DNA of 64,000 nt from assembly GCF_021134715.1 (NCBI RefSeq), contig NC_060026.1:14995001-15059000 (forward strand). Direction: 5' to 3'. A program made the translations under genes and the position numbers. A model generated the notes under the pieces. It had not been told where the DNA came from. It saw only the letters and a program-made list of their open reading frames with translations, and made no database searches. Positions 1 to 12,551 of this stretch are shown piece after piece (within the stretch, counting starts at the first letter, position 1; the number at the start of each line of letters is the position of its first letter). This stretch comes from Daphnia pulex (lineage: Eukaryota > Arthropoda > Branchiopoda > Diplostraca > Daphniidae).

Positions 1-310
1 AAATGTTTTGTGGCCAACTCCCAGCTCCTTCAAACAGAACAAGGAAAGTTTACCTAGCATTAAGGAATAGAATTTTTCTTTATTTTTGAGCTCAACGAAT
101 CTGCCAGATACAGAGACCGAACATTCGCTTCCACCCCTTAAACAAGAAAGAAAACATAAAATTTACCATCTTTTGTTTAAAAAAAGGACAACCAAGATAG
201 ACCTGTATATAATTAAATCATTTAAGGCTTTCTGCTTAATTTCAATTAATTTTGATGAAGTGTAAAAAAAAAAAGATCCAGGAATGTTCGTTGTTCGGAA
301 TGTCGTCGTT

Positions 311-2693
311 TTAGATGGACGAAGGTTTCACCCACTTGTACGAGCCAGAGTATTTGAAATTGCTGCGTGCCAGCAAGTCGTCAGCCTCTCTCGGGCCTCT
401 CGATCCATACCTTTTTCCATTTAAAATTTTTAAAAAATAATTACGTCAGTAAAAAGAAGACTCAAAACAAAGTGAAAGTTTTAACGAACTTGTAAGGTAG
501 TGGTTTGACTTTCTCCCCTTCAATTTGGTGCAAGAGGGGCGTGAAGATGCGCCAGGCTTCGGCCAACTCATCCGATCGAACGAAATGCATTTGAGATCCA
601 CAAAAGACGTCGAGAATCAACCGTTCGTAAGCGTCCGGCATTTTGACGTGCTATGCAATTCAGACAATATAACAATTAATCAATGAATAAAATCCTGTTC
701 ATTATTCAATGAGAATTTACCTTGTAACGAGCGCCGTACGTCAAGTCCAGCTCGGTCTCTTCCATGTCGAAACTCATGCCAGGTGTTTTGGTAACCATTT
801 TGACGTAAATGGCCTCTCCCGGCTGAACGCGAATGACCAATTCGTTGCGCTTGGCCTGCCCTTGAAAGATGTCACCGGGTACGTCGCGGTACTGGATCCG
901 AACCTCGGCTTTCCGTTCGTTCAGCGCCTTTCCGCAGCGAAGAATAAACGGGACACCGTCCCATCGCTCGTTATTAATTCGCAAAGCGGCCGAGGCGTAA
1001 GTCGGAGTGGTGGAGTCTTTCGGAACAGTCGGATCGTCCAGATAACTTTCCTTGGCTTCTCCCTGGCCTTCGGGATCGCCAATGTATTGGCCGAGAACGA
1101 CATCGTCCATCGTCAGGGCCGGAATGCATTTGAGCACTTTGACTTTCTCGTCGCGAATGTCGTTGGGATGAGTCGAGGCCGGTTTCTCCATGGCCGTCAG
1201 GCAGAGCATTTGCAACAGATGGTTCTGCATGACATCACGAATGATGCCAAACTCGTCAAAGTAGCCGCCACGGCCTTCAGTGCCGAAAGGTTCCTTGAAA
1301 GTGATGAGAACGCTGGCGATGCTCTCACGATTCCACGTCGGACCGAACAGTCGATTGCCGAACCGGAGAATCATCAAATTCTGGACCATCTCCTTGCCGA
1401 GATAATGATCGATTCGATAGATTTGATCTTCACGGAACAAAGCCGCCAAATGAGCCGATAAATGAGCCGACGATTCCAAATCACGACCGAACGGCTTTTC
1501 TACAATCACTCGAGTCCAGCCCCTGGAAAAAACAAAAAAATGAATTAAATTTACATGAACTTTGAATTAATTTATGAAAGATTTATACTTGGATGCCATG
1601 CAGGAACTGCGGATGTTGGCAGTGACGGATTCGAAAACGAACGGTGGGACGGCCAAGTAAAAGAGTCGATTGGCGGCTGGACCACGTTCGTGCTGAATCA
1701 TCTCCTGATCGAGCATTTCGAAATCTCTTCGGGAGTCATAGCCGCCCGCAAAGTAGCGATTGGCCTCCCAAAAAGCCTCGTAGCGCTCCTGTTCCTCCTC
1801 CTTGACTTTCATGTACTGGTGGCTCTTGGCTCTCACCTCCTCCACCTTCATGTGAGAACGGGCGTAGCCATAGAAGATTGTGTTCTTGGGTAATAAATTA
1901 TCGCGGTACAGCCACCAGATGGTCGGGTAGATTTTCTTTCTCGCCAAATCGCCCTGTTTGCATCGAATAACGATAATCAACATGTCAATTAAAAAACAAT
2001 CATTTAAATCAATAGTGCGTGAAAGTGAGAGGACATGCGCAAATTCCAATTTTCTACCATTTGTCGGGAGGAAAGAAAAATTCCATAACTCTGTTATCTC
2101 TTATCTGATTAAAAAAAATAAACGTTTTTGTTTCTCCCACACAATGTGCAATTAAAATAAAGCGTGTAACTTTTTTTTTTTCGTTTGTGCGGCGATTAGC
2201 CAGACGATAAAACAAAAGAAAAAAAAAACAGATTCGGCAACCCGCAATTAAAGTTGCTTTTCCAGTTTTTTTTTTATTACTACTTCAAATTAAACTTTTT
2301 TTTGGGGTTTGTACTTGTGTTAAAAAAAAAAACCGGTTCTTATTTTTTCTTCGAATCGAACTGGGGGGAATTTCTGAACAAAAGAAACGCGAACGTGGCG
2401 GAGTAGCGAGCAAAATTGAGGGCACTTTCACGTGGCGTGTAACGGAGCGTCGAGTGCTCGCTCAGCAGCGCTCACTCTCTTATGCATTTACAATACGATC
2501 GCTTTTGCGGTGCCAGGTGACTACTGGCATAAAGAGAGAGAGCTGGCCGATCATTCCGGGGAAGATGAATTGCCCAGTGGGACGCCGACAAAGTCGCTAA
2601 AGAAAATTTTTAAAAACCAGTTTCATTTACCGAAGCCCCGAAGATGACGAAACTATGAGGTAGGGTCTCCTCAAAAACCTCCGCTTGAGACAT
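311..2693 (-). CDS. G6PD: Glucose-6-phosphate 1-dehydrogenase, complete, five coding exons
   Basis: Catalyses NADP-dependent oxidation of glucose-6-phosphate, the first step of the oxidative pentose phosphate pathway in the cytosol. Coding exons on the minus strand: 2631-2693, 1589-1953, 721-1522, 490-650 and 311-410. All junctions are GT-AG and in phase, giving 496 residues (human enzyme about 515). Seen in the protein: the nucleotide-binding motif GASGDLARKK at residues 19-28, EKPFG near 151, and the catalytic signature RIDHYLGKE at 179-187. The C-terminal half reads [12 protein letters not shown], then [14 protein letters not shown], as in animal G6PD, and the chain ends YKWVKPSSI. The first exon encodes [21 protein letters not shown] and starts at the first ATG of that exon. 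A CAG acceptor-like site near 2757 suggests a further 5' UTR exon. TTTATT at 79-84 is a minus-strand AATAAA. Alternative first exons are possible and not excluded. Confidence 0.95.
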
Positions 2694-2759
2694 GTGCACG
2701 GAGCGGAGCGACTTGCGGATGAGAGCGAGCGTGTCCTCTGACGACGAAGAATCTCCTGA

Positions 2760-5460
2760 TTAAAATAACAACCAAAAAAGAAAAAATGATATTAAAATCG
2801 TGTGAAATGACAGTAGTTTCATTAGTGGGGCAATTGCGTGAAAAACAATAACATGTGTTATCCGTGAAAAAAAAAAAAGAGATTGAGGTTAGATCGTTAC
2901 GGAAATACTGATGATACCGCTGCACACGAAAGTTGTGACTCCGCCACCGCAACAACAACAAATTTATGCATATTGAAATTTAAAAAAAAAACTAGTCAAA
3001 ATTTCGAGCTTTCTAAATCATTTCAATTCTACCGCAGACAACGAGGTTAAAACAATGGTCTCCTTTTCCTTCCTTCTCTCTACGGCCAATTCGAAATGGA
3101 TTTTTAAACTGCCGAGCGTGTGGGTGTGGTTGGCCACCACTTCCACATTTAGCAATGATCTGGATATTATCGTCCATCTTTCTCCCCCCTCCTTTTCAAC
3201 GTTGTTCTCCGCAATCGACCGACATCCACAACAACTTTTGTGAGACGTGTGAGACAACTATCTACCGAGGCGGTCTCTAACGGTACTAGGAAAAATAGAA
3301 GGGACCCAATTGAGAGAAGATATAGGAATGTGATGCCTTCTGGCTATTTCCTTTTTTAAAGAAATAAATAAACGAATCTTTTTCGTTCGGAATGAAGGAG
3401 GAATTTTTTTTTTCTTACAATGAAACACTTAATCCACACGTTGGGTCTTGTCAAATTGAAACAGTTGGAGATTTCGGTGGTTGCCGTAATCCAATCTCGT
3501 CCAATTAAGGAAAAAAGACGAGAAAAAAAGTGTGAGAGGACAAACAACACATTTCCCACGAGTTACGTGCAAGAAAAAAATAAAATAAAGGGCTGTAAAT
3601 TTCAAATGGAACTATACAAAACACACACACAACAACAAAAAACCGAGCCCAGGAATATGTAAAAAGACATAAAATAAAAAGGGAAAAAACTTTTATTTTA
3701 TACTTCCAACTTTAGTTCCCATGTCGTCGTCTGTTGGTTGATTGTTGTGACGGTGTTGAAGAGTCGTTGGATGAAGCACAACTACCGAGTTATCACAGCA
3801 ACTAGCTAAGGACCCCGTCTTGCCAACGATTGAGACAACTATCTCTCGAGCCGGCCCCTTTTTAATGCGTCGCTACACACACACACTCACTACACCGCTT
3901 GTGTGTATAGTCGGTTTGTATGTGCTCAGCAATCGTTATTCAACAACTGTGGTCGTTCGGAAGGCCGTATACGAAATGAGACTACAATGCGTGCTGGTTT
4001 TTGTTGATATCGAGCCACCGTGCGTGCGTGTCTGTCTGTTTTTCGCCGCGCCCCTCCTGCAAAGAAAAAAGCCCCGTTCACTTCGCCTGCGCGATGGACT
4101 GCGAAACAAAAAATGAGATAAAAGATACGATCGTTGGACGTCCTATTTAATTACTAGTTGCAAGTGATAGTCTGAAGAAAGTCTTTTGGGATTCAATTAT
4201 TCACTAATTACCGTAGAAGCTGTCCAAACAAGGTGCTGATGGTCTTTGCTTTACGCTGGCAATCAATCATGTGTGAGGAAGGAGACAATAAAACACGAAC
4301 CAATTGGCTGCTATTAGTTTACGTCTTAATGGGTGGCACGGTAATAAGAATAAATAGCAGCCAGGCTTTGGTGTGGAATGGAAAGAGAAAAACAAAACGA
4401 TTGAAATAAGTTGAATTGCCTACAGGTGTCTGGCTCTCTTATACATATACTATTCATAACAATAAGATAAGCGTCACGGTTTTGTTTCCTTTTTTGGATA
4501 GTCATCGTGACGTGAGTGAAAGCGTGCCTGTTTGTCTAGAAAATGGGGAAGTGCCAAAGATCACGACTTGTGCGAGTATACACACACACACACGTAACGA
4601 TTTTGGCCACTAGACCAGATCGATCCACATGTTTTAGAAACTCCCACGCAACACGCGTCACGACTCAATGAATGATGAAGAAAATTGAAGAAACTGATGG
4701 AAAATTGAAAAATTTCAAAAAAAATTGAACGAACCAATGGATTATTGACCAAAACGTGGAATGTTTATCCTATTACGACACGCCGATACAGACGACAGGT
4801 GCTGGTATGGCCTCATCGCTTCGGCAACCACTTGCATCGTCTCACATGATTCAGCAATTAAGAGGGGGGAGCCAGATCGCCTGTTGTGGTTGCCGAAACT
4901 TGTTGCTTCATTATACGTAACACTTACATAACAGGCCATCCAATTCGTCTCGTTTAATATGCTAATTTTTCTCGGGTCTCTGAAACGTTTAAATGGTGAC
5001 GTGTCAAATAAAAAAGAAAAGAAATTAGTTCAATTCACTATCGAGTTGAGAGGAAGTTCACTAGGTGGCGTGGCGGGATTGTGATTAGATATTCGACCAG
5101 TAGAGGGCGAAAACATTGTATACCCGTCGGCATTCCCTGAGGACATTTGTTATTTTTTTTAACTCTCATTAGTTAAACCTTGTGCAAAATTAGTTATCAG
5201 TTGCTACACGGCAGACTTTCTTTATTTAAAAGCATTCAACTAACTTGATCGTATCTATTCTCTACAATGGTTAGTGTCTTAGAAATTGTTACATTGTTAT
5301 GTAATCAACCATTTCAGTATTACCTACTGTGATCATTCCAATTAAGTATTCTGATACCACTTACGTAATACGTATCAGACCTTTTTAGTCGTTTTTAGTT
5401 TCTCTTCTCTATAAGTATTATTATATGAATCTTGCGCGTGATAAAATCTTAATTAAATAA
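2760..5460. other. Intergenic region between G6PD and the DUF2236 gene
   Basis: No coding exon can be supported here. The stretch holds poly-A/T runs and CA microsatellites (about 3872-3886 and 4579-4592). The short ORFs have no domain and no convincing splice context. The left part probably contains the G6PD promoter and upstream UTR, because that gene reads leftward from about 2.7 kb. Confidence 0.5.
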
Positions 5461-5481
5461 GTGACTAATAAAATTGCAAAA

Positions 5482-6812
5482 ATGCAAAAATCCTTAAATT
5501 CTCCACCTCTGGAGGAAGAATTATCTGATCAAGAAATGGAGGAAATGATGACCAAATTGATTGAAGGCCAACATGTCTTAGTGAACTTGGGAAATATCCC
5601 AGACGAAACCCCACCATGGCTGGACATGGAGAAATACGAAGCTGGCAAGCAATTTGTCAAAAAATATTACGGGTATATAATTAACTATTTCAAATCGAAT
5701 TAATTCAATCTAATTCTTTGCGCAGCGGAATTTTCTTCGCCCATCTCGTGTCGCTGATCATGTTGCTCTACTCACCGCAAGTGCTGAAACCGCTCATCTT
5801 TACCAAACGGTCGGAAACGCCCTGGAAATCTTATCGGCGCTACATCAGCACGACGGTGCACGTGATGAGCTGGTACACGGGCGATATATGGCGGGCAGAT
5901 AGCCAGGCCCGTAAAAGTCTACAAATGGTCCGCCAACATCACACGGATGCCGCAATCCGACTCAATTCGACCGAGATCCGTCCTTTAGTCGATAAGGTGG
6001 AAATCACCCAATGCGGCCGACCACTTGACAAAGGCCGCCCCATCCTTGCCACCTTACAGCGGGAGTTACGCAATATCCCGGACTGCCCGTTTTTTCCTCT
6101 GCTGAACGACAATTACATGAATTTTTATGCGACGCCTACCGAGCGAGTCCCATACTTAAATCAAGTAACGTATTTTTATCCCGCCTGTAATATTAATTAA
6201 ATAAATAATAAGCCAGTATGTTTTTATTTTTAGTTGGACATGAACGGAACTCAATTCGCTTTCATGGGACTGATCCTTTTACATCCGGAGAAATTCGGTA
6301 TTGCCCGCGCCACAGACAAAGAGCTGGAAGGATTCGTTCACATGTGGCGCTGCATCGGCTGGATTCTAGGAATCGACGATCGTTTCAACTTTTGTCGGCT
6401 AGACAATTTGACGCAAGCCCGCCGCTGGGCCGGCTATTTTGAATCGAAATTAATTTTACCTTCGTTGAAAATTTCTCTGACCGCCGAGTACGAACATATG
6501 GGCCGGGCTGTGGCCGAAGGTGCACGCCGCTACACGGGGATTTCCTACGAAACGTTTTATCTATTCATCGCCTGGGTGGTGGGTTTGCCCAGGGGGAAAC
6601 TTAAGAAACGGGTTTCCCCTCCCGATTACCAAAGTTTCGAAAGACTAACCGGCATCTTTGGTTTCCTGGGAAATCTACCATTTGGCAACCACTTAATCAA
6701 CGGTGTGCATTACCTCACCGTCAAACTTATCATCGATCCACCGCGTTTCTGGCCTCAGAGGTTCCGCCCACCCAGAATCACGGGCTTGGAAGAATTCTGG
6801 CGCAATAGTTAA
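5482..6812 (+). CDS. DUF2236 / mpaB-rubber oxygenase-like protein, three exons
   Basis: Exons 5482-5672, 5726-6164 and 6234-6812 join in phase with GT-AG introns of 53 and 69 bp, giving 402 residues. The protein resembles the ER-bound oxygenase mpaB / rubber oxygenase (Lcp) catalytic domain, formerly DUF2236. Members of that family that have been studied use heme or iron to cleave or oxidise hydrophobic substrates. Supporting stretches are WYTGDIWRADSQARKSL near residue 118, HMWRCIGWILGIDDRF in the third exon, and SLIMLLYSPQVLKPL, a hydrophobic segment just after the first intron that could anchor to a membrane. The start is ATG 5482; a GTG seven codons upstream is not used as a eukaryotic start. 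AATAAA at 6861-6866 is a good polyadenylation signal. The arthropod substrate is unknown, so the family is fairly sure but the function is not. Confidence 0.8.
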
Positions 6813-7299
6813 TTTCTAGTCAATATAAATGTGTGTATTTATTTTCAGTCGATTTCCAAAAATAAACCAGTTTTTGTGCGTCATAATTCAAATCTATACA
6901 ACAAGAAGTTGCACTTTGTGCTAGTTTATAATAAATAAGTAAAAAGCAAATGGAGATGCCATGTCGATTGAAGTGCACTTTCGACGAAAGGGTAATATCT
7001 TGCGTGGGTAATCATCGCCCAGCTTGAGGCGGCCATTTATGAAATGATGAGCGTGAATGGATAACAACGCCGAAGATGCCATGGCAACCAGTTGCGTCAG
7101 TTGTATTCTTAGAGGCACCCATTTGTGATATTGACTTTACATTGCTTTGTTGTTTTTTCTCCCCTTTACTGGTGTGTAGTCCACGATTCGGGAGTCACGG
7201 TCTGGGGGTGCTACAACACATGCGTTAGAAATAGATGATTGTCGATTCGATCGAAGATTTTACTATCACAGCGCCTCTAGCAGCGTTCGTCTCAACCAT

Positions 7300-7464
7300 A
7301 TTTGTTTATGTCGGAATAACGGGATCCGGCGATCCATTCGTCACGCTCATTCTTTTGATGGATCTGGCGTTAATTTTTTATTAATAATCAGGTAAATGTG
7401 TTTTTTAAATATTCGTATTTTAGCCTGTATACTAAGGTGTAAGGTTTCACTCATTGCAGCCGAA
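7300..7464 (+). other. 5' UTR with a 68-bp intron of the FAM234-like gene
   Basis: A CAG|GTAAAT donor after 7391 and a CATTGCAG acceptor ending at 7459 define a short 5' UTR intron. Five transcribed bases follow, then the start ATG at 7465. The transcription start itself is not fixed; the left limit given is approximate. Confidence 0.5.
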
Positions 7465-10400
7465 ATGGAGACGAGCACTAATGGGATCAGAAACAAACTG
7501 CCATCAAATGACAGCCTAGATGAAGACACACTGAGTGATGATGTGGATGATGAAGTCTTCATCAAATCTGCCAGGAATGGCTTTCGGAATTCCAACAAAG
7601 ACAAAACCCTTCAAAAACCTCTCATGGCACCCAGAAAGAAAACGGAAAGAGAAAAGGTAGTATTTCCATTTTTAAACTGTTGATGTGATTTAACAGAGTC
7701 CTTGCCTTCTTCGCAGAAATTGGGAGCTCAAAATGGTCGCTCAAATGGTGTTCATCTGATGGAAATTCACACTGCTTCGCCAAAAGGGTCTCCATTTCTT
7801 ATCACTATTTTGTATGTGACCATTGCTTTGGGAGCTGTAACAGGTGTGCATTTCATAATTGATTTCCTGCCAAACCATATGTTTGTTGACATTTCTTTCC
7901 CATCAAATCAGGACTAACAGGGTTGGTGATCTTTCTGGCTAAATCGCACTTGTCCAATTTTGTGCAAAGGGTAAGCATTTGGAAGCCAACCAAGAGTGGA
8001 GTTCCGTTTGCAGAGCCTTGTGACAGCTTTGTGGAAGAAGCAGTTTGGGAAGTGAACATACCCCATGCCATATCGCAGGGCCAGAAGGTCCTCACATCTG
8101 TCGACATCAACAAAGACTCTATTGAAGACATCATCATTGGTTTCGACTCAGGTTTGCTGATGATACACGTTGGCATAATATTTTCTTATGATTTCTGTGA
8201 AGTTAATCTGTGTTATTGTTTCCATTTTGGTTCAAGGTTTTTCGCATGACCTGATTTCTGTTCACTTTAGTTCACTCGTTATTGTGAGTTTTCCCCACTC
8301 CCAATCAAATCATTATAGCCATTAAATCTAATTGCATATTGTTAACAACAGGTTTGAATGGAGTGACGCCATTGACGTCGTTTCTATGCCGATTGTATTT
8401 CAACACTTCGTCCACCGTTTGTGACGGAGGATTGGTGGCCGTCAACGGCAGCAATGGCGCAATTTTGTGGACGACTTGGCTCGACGACGCCGTCTACTCC
8501 GTCAATTGTCTGGCCGATCTCGACCTGGACGGCATTATCGATTGCACAGTCACCGGCAAATCGAGGGTTTAAAAGACCAGTGTAATTATCCAAAAACCCA
8601 GAATAATAAGTATTTTATTGCCTTAGGCGCTGTGGGCCGTGAGCTCCAAAGATGGCAAACAACTCTGGGGAATAGCCACCGACAAGCTGCAGCTTCCCTG
8701 TCTGGCCGAGTCGAATTTCCGCTCGGCCCAGATCGTCGAAGACGTCAGCGGGGATAAAGTTCCCGACGTCGTCGTCGGCATTAGAGGTCCCGTCAAATTT
8801 AATCCTCCGAGGAGCAATATCCATCATGCTGATTTGTTTTCTTTTTTTTTGTGTCTGCAGGATCGCAAGTCAAATGCCCTGATTACATTGCCATAGTCAA
8901 CGGCTACACGGGCAACGTGTTGCAGCTGACGGGCATTCCCGATCAAGGCTCACTGTCTCTCGGTCCGCTGCTGAAGGGCTCGGGGGACGGATCGACTCTC
9001 GTCCTCTATTCCACCAAGGGCACCAACGGGAGTCTTTTTATGGCTTCCCTCAAAGACATCGCCTCCGGTCGCAAAGATCTGGTAAATATAGTATAACGGA
9101 CTAGAAATAGTTGGCCGGCCGTAAATCGTCCGCTTTTGTCCTCGGCTCCGAGAAATTGGAATAAGCACAAAAGGGGGGAACAAAAAAAAATCCTTAGCCT
9201 CCCATCACCGTATTGACTGTATTTTCTTTCATTTTTTATTCCGGAATCATCCGAGCTGAAGAAGGCACTTATTGGTCGTTTCAGGTCCGCACCGTGTTGA
9301 GCAACGTCAGCCGGATCGACGAGATAGTCGTCAGCGACATCACGTCCGACGGGATGGAGGATTTTATTGTCACGATGGATAACGGCACGGCGGGCGGCAA
9401 GGACGTGGTGGCCTTGAACGGAAATGGCTTTCATTGTCTCTGGATTCATACAGTCTCAGCTGGGACAACCCTCAAGTATAACCAATCTCCCCCACCTCCC
9501 CCTATCCTATTCTCATCCGCCCAACGTGATTTTACGACTCGATGACCGCATCCCCCATTCCGTCAAACTTAATTTTTTTTTTTTACTTTGGCAGGATTCA
9601 AGCGCTGGCCAATCTGAATGAAGACGAGCTGCCAGATGTGGCCATCCAGATGACTCTGACGTCCGGCTCGGCCAATACGACTTGGGTAATTGCCAAGCAT
9701 ATGTGTACAGTCTCCTTCCGGCGGATTATTATGATCAAGTGGCCTCCCTTTTCTCTTTTTATTTTATTTTACGATTACACCATGAAAAACATGGCAGATT
9801 CGGGTACTTGACGGGAGCAACGGCAAAGTGGTAATGAACCTGCCGGCACGTCTGAGACGATGGGACGTGCACGGCGAGTCGCTGGCCGTCGAGGGAACGG
9901 CTGCCGATGTGATTCTGGATTGGATCGGCGACGATGAAGACGAAACGGCTCAAATCCAAATCAATCGACTGATGGGCGTAATAAACACACGACGGATATT
10001 TTTTATTTCCATCCTTCAAATCACCATTCGACTCCTAACGTAACTTTTTTGGGTTTGGGTTTTTATTAGTTCTCCTCTCAGGGTGAATTGCCGGCCTTGG
10101 TCGTCTACTCGACACCAGGAGCGACACCGTCGAAAACGACGGGCTACGCCGCCGAGTCTTCCCTTCGTGACATTCTGGACGTCGTTTCCCAGGATGACGA
10201 TTTGCGCGCCAAATTCAGGTAAATTTAAAAATTTCACTCAAAAGTTTATTTAGTTCATTTGAATAAAAGTTTTATTTGTTTGTTTCTAGCAATTACATCC
10301 AGCACACGGAATCGGAACGGAGTTCGGACGCCATTCGGGTGACGGAAGAAATGGAACCCAACGTTATCGTCTACCCGGCCCAGCATGGCATCCGCAAACA

Positions 10401-12551
10401 CGGCCGCTGGAACAGTCGCCCACGTCATGTAAAAATAAAATCAAAAATCTTTAAAATGATCCCGGCAACTTTACGACGTTTTCTTTTCTCCATCATAAAA
10501 ACAAATTAGGAAGAAGGATTCCAAGCGCCAGTTCCAGCGTCTTACGACTACGACCCGCCCACGGTTGCCGATTTAATGCCTCCGCCGGATCCTGTTGTTG
10601 CCGTGCCCGTCGGTATCGAGTCACGCTACCGCAAAACGGGCCAACGACCGGCCACCGCCACCTGGAAGGATCAGCAAGACCTGGAAGAGGATAGCGCTTA
10701 TGTTTCCAGTGGCAACAGCAACGACTACGTCGATACCGCCGGCAGCAGTTCCGCCGATGCGGATTACGACTTGGCCAGCCGAGACTACAGGTTGGTGGTG
10801 GTGGCCCCCTCTCGTATCAATTAAAATCATAACCAAATATCACCGTGACACGCTCCGCAACACCCAGCTTTCACTGGCCAATTACTTTTCGCCATCTCCA
10901 GCGCGGATGTCGTGAGTTCCGGCTGTGTACAATATTGAGGCGGATTAATGAAAGGAAAAACCTGCAGCTTTTCTCTTTTTGATTGAATTTTCTCGGTTTT
11001 AATCATGGGAGTTGCTTATAAACCTGTTTACCGCCTCGTTTGATGGATCGTAAAGGAAAAAACAACAAATTCCGCCCAGGTGTCGTGTGTCCTTTAGTTA
11101 TACACGGCGAATCCCAACCAACAATGTCGTCGCTTATCGATTTCCTGTCCTGTCCGTTTATTTTTTCTCTCTTTATTTTTCAAAAGTATCGATCCTGCCC
11201 GTTTCCTTATTAACTACAAGGCGGCCAAGAAGATGGTCCACCCTGTTTTATCGATGGAAAAAAAAACAGAGTTTTTTGTTCATTCCCAGGATACACATTT
11301 TGGGGCTCTACTTGACACATTTCTGAGACGGCCAACAAAGTCGAGCGCCTGGGGGGATTCACGTCATTTTATGGCAGACGCCAACTTTTTTTTTCTTTCC
11401 GGGTGCCATAAGACACGCGGGAGGAGAACTTTGACCATTTTATGAGTTAGCTAGCGGAAGAATTTGATCCTTAATTTATTTTTTCCTGGGATTTTTTGGT
11501 AATCAAATGACTTTTGGTTCAAAATAAAAGTTTGGTGGTTTCCAACCACGGTGATTTAGCTTATAATATCTTGTTATGAGATGATGGGTAGGTTTCAGTT
11601 TGAGTCGGTAGTCATGTCGATCCTTTTTTTGGTATCTCAGGGTCGTCTGGTCTAATAATGACAGTGAAAAAGAATCCCCATGTTATAATAATAATATCAG
11701 GTCCACCGTGAATCCTGATCCTTATTTTTAATTTGTTTTTTTCTTCTCTTATTTCCAGCCGTTACCGACAGAGACCGTCGAGACCACAACCATGGCGTCC
11801 GGAACGGAACGGAGGACGTCGCGGTAAGCGAATCCGGCGTCAAGGATCATCGACTCCATCCAACAGCCAACCAACGGAATCCATTGGTTTCCCCCGTAAG
11901 GATTTCTTTTTATACTTTGGTTGGGGGGGGGGGATTACATTTCACTCTGAAATTGATTTTGACTTTTGGCCGGCAGCTCTGGTCGTCAGTGCCGGAAGCA
12001 GCGGGTACACGGATTTGGTTTTCGGCGTCCAATGGAGTTGGACAGAGTCTGGCGAAAGGGTCGAACAGCTGCAAGGACTTGCCGATTGCGTCAGCCGACG
12101 TCTCGATCAAGGTAAAATAATCCCGCCTCCAATGGATGGATATCGCCTCCGGTTGGGCGGAAGAAACCACTCTGCCGTATTAACATGTATCTTTCTTTAC
12201 TTTTTTAAATAAAAAGGGCGGGAATTAAATGATGACGTCGTAGTCGACTACGCCAGCGAATGTGCCGCCGCCCAGTCGTTGGCAGGATCGTCTCCCGTTT
12301 CAGCCGATGAGCCGAAAGCGACTGGCGACATCAAGTTGGTGGCCTCGGCCGTGGGTGAGTGGCTGCGACCGTTGGCGCGTCGCCGCCACGGCTGGGTCGC
12401 CCTCAAGAGAGTCCGTCTCGAATGCAGTTGCCACTCGGCGGGATCGAAAGGATCGCCGTCGTCTCCCAAGAGTGGGCCCATCATCAAACCCTGCGCCAAC
12501 TTACGGCCGCCCTCCCAGCGACGCAAAGTCGATTTCCATTACTATCATTGA
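7465..12551 (+). CDS. FAM234/ITFG3-like single-pass membrane protein with FG-GAP-like repeats, 15 coding exons
   Basis: Coding exons: 7465-7656, 7717-7843, 7912-8151, 8352-8566, 8627-8786, 8861-9081, 9285-9475, 9595-9685, 9798-9977, 10070-10218, 10290-10428, 10510-10790, 11759-11895, 11977-12111 and 12217-12551. All junctions are GT-AG and the frame stays open, giving 930 residues. A short acidic cytoplasmic N-terminus is followed by one membrane helix (about residues 91-116, FLITILYVTIALGAVTG onward). A large extracellular region follows with calcium-loop-like FG-GAP repeats: DINKDSIEDIIIG (about 172), DLDLDGIIDCTVTG (245), DVSGDKVPDVVVG (296), DITSDGMEDFIV (400) and NLNEDELPDVAI (453). This order matches FAM234A/B (ITFG3, KIAA1467), whose function is poorly known. 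Human members have about 550-620 residues. The extra C-terminal 300 or so are low-complexity, Pro/Ser/Arg-rich, and less certain, especially the last three exons after a 968-bp intron. Confidence 0.82.

Noticed and set aside
709-1461. 250-codon plus-strand ORF
   Set aside because: It lies exactly antisense to the large G6PD exon, which has strong homology; it is a shadow frame.
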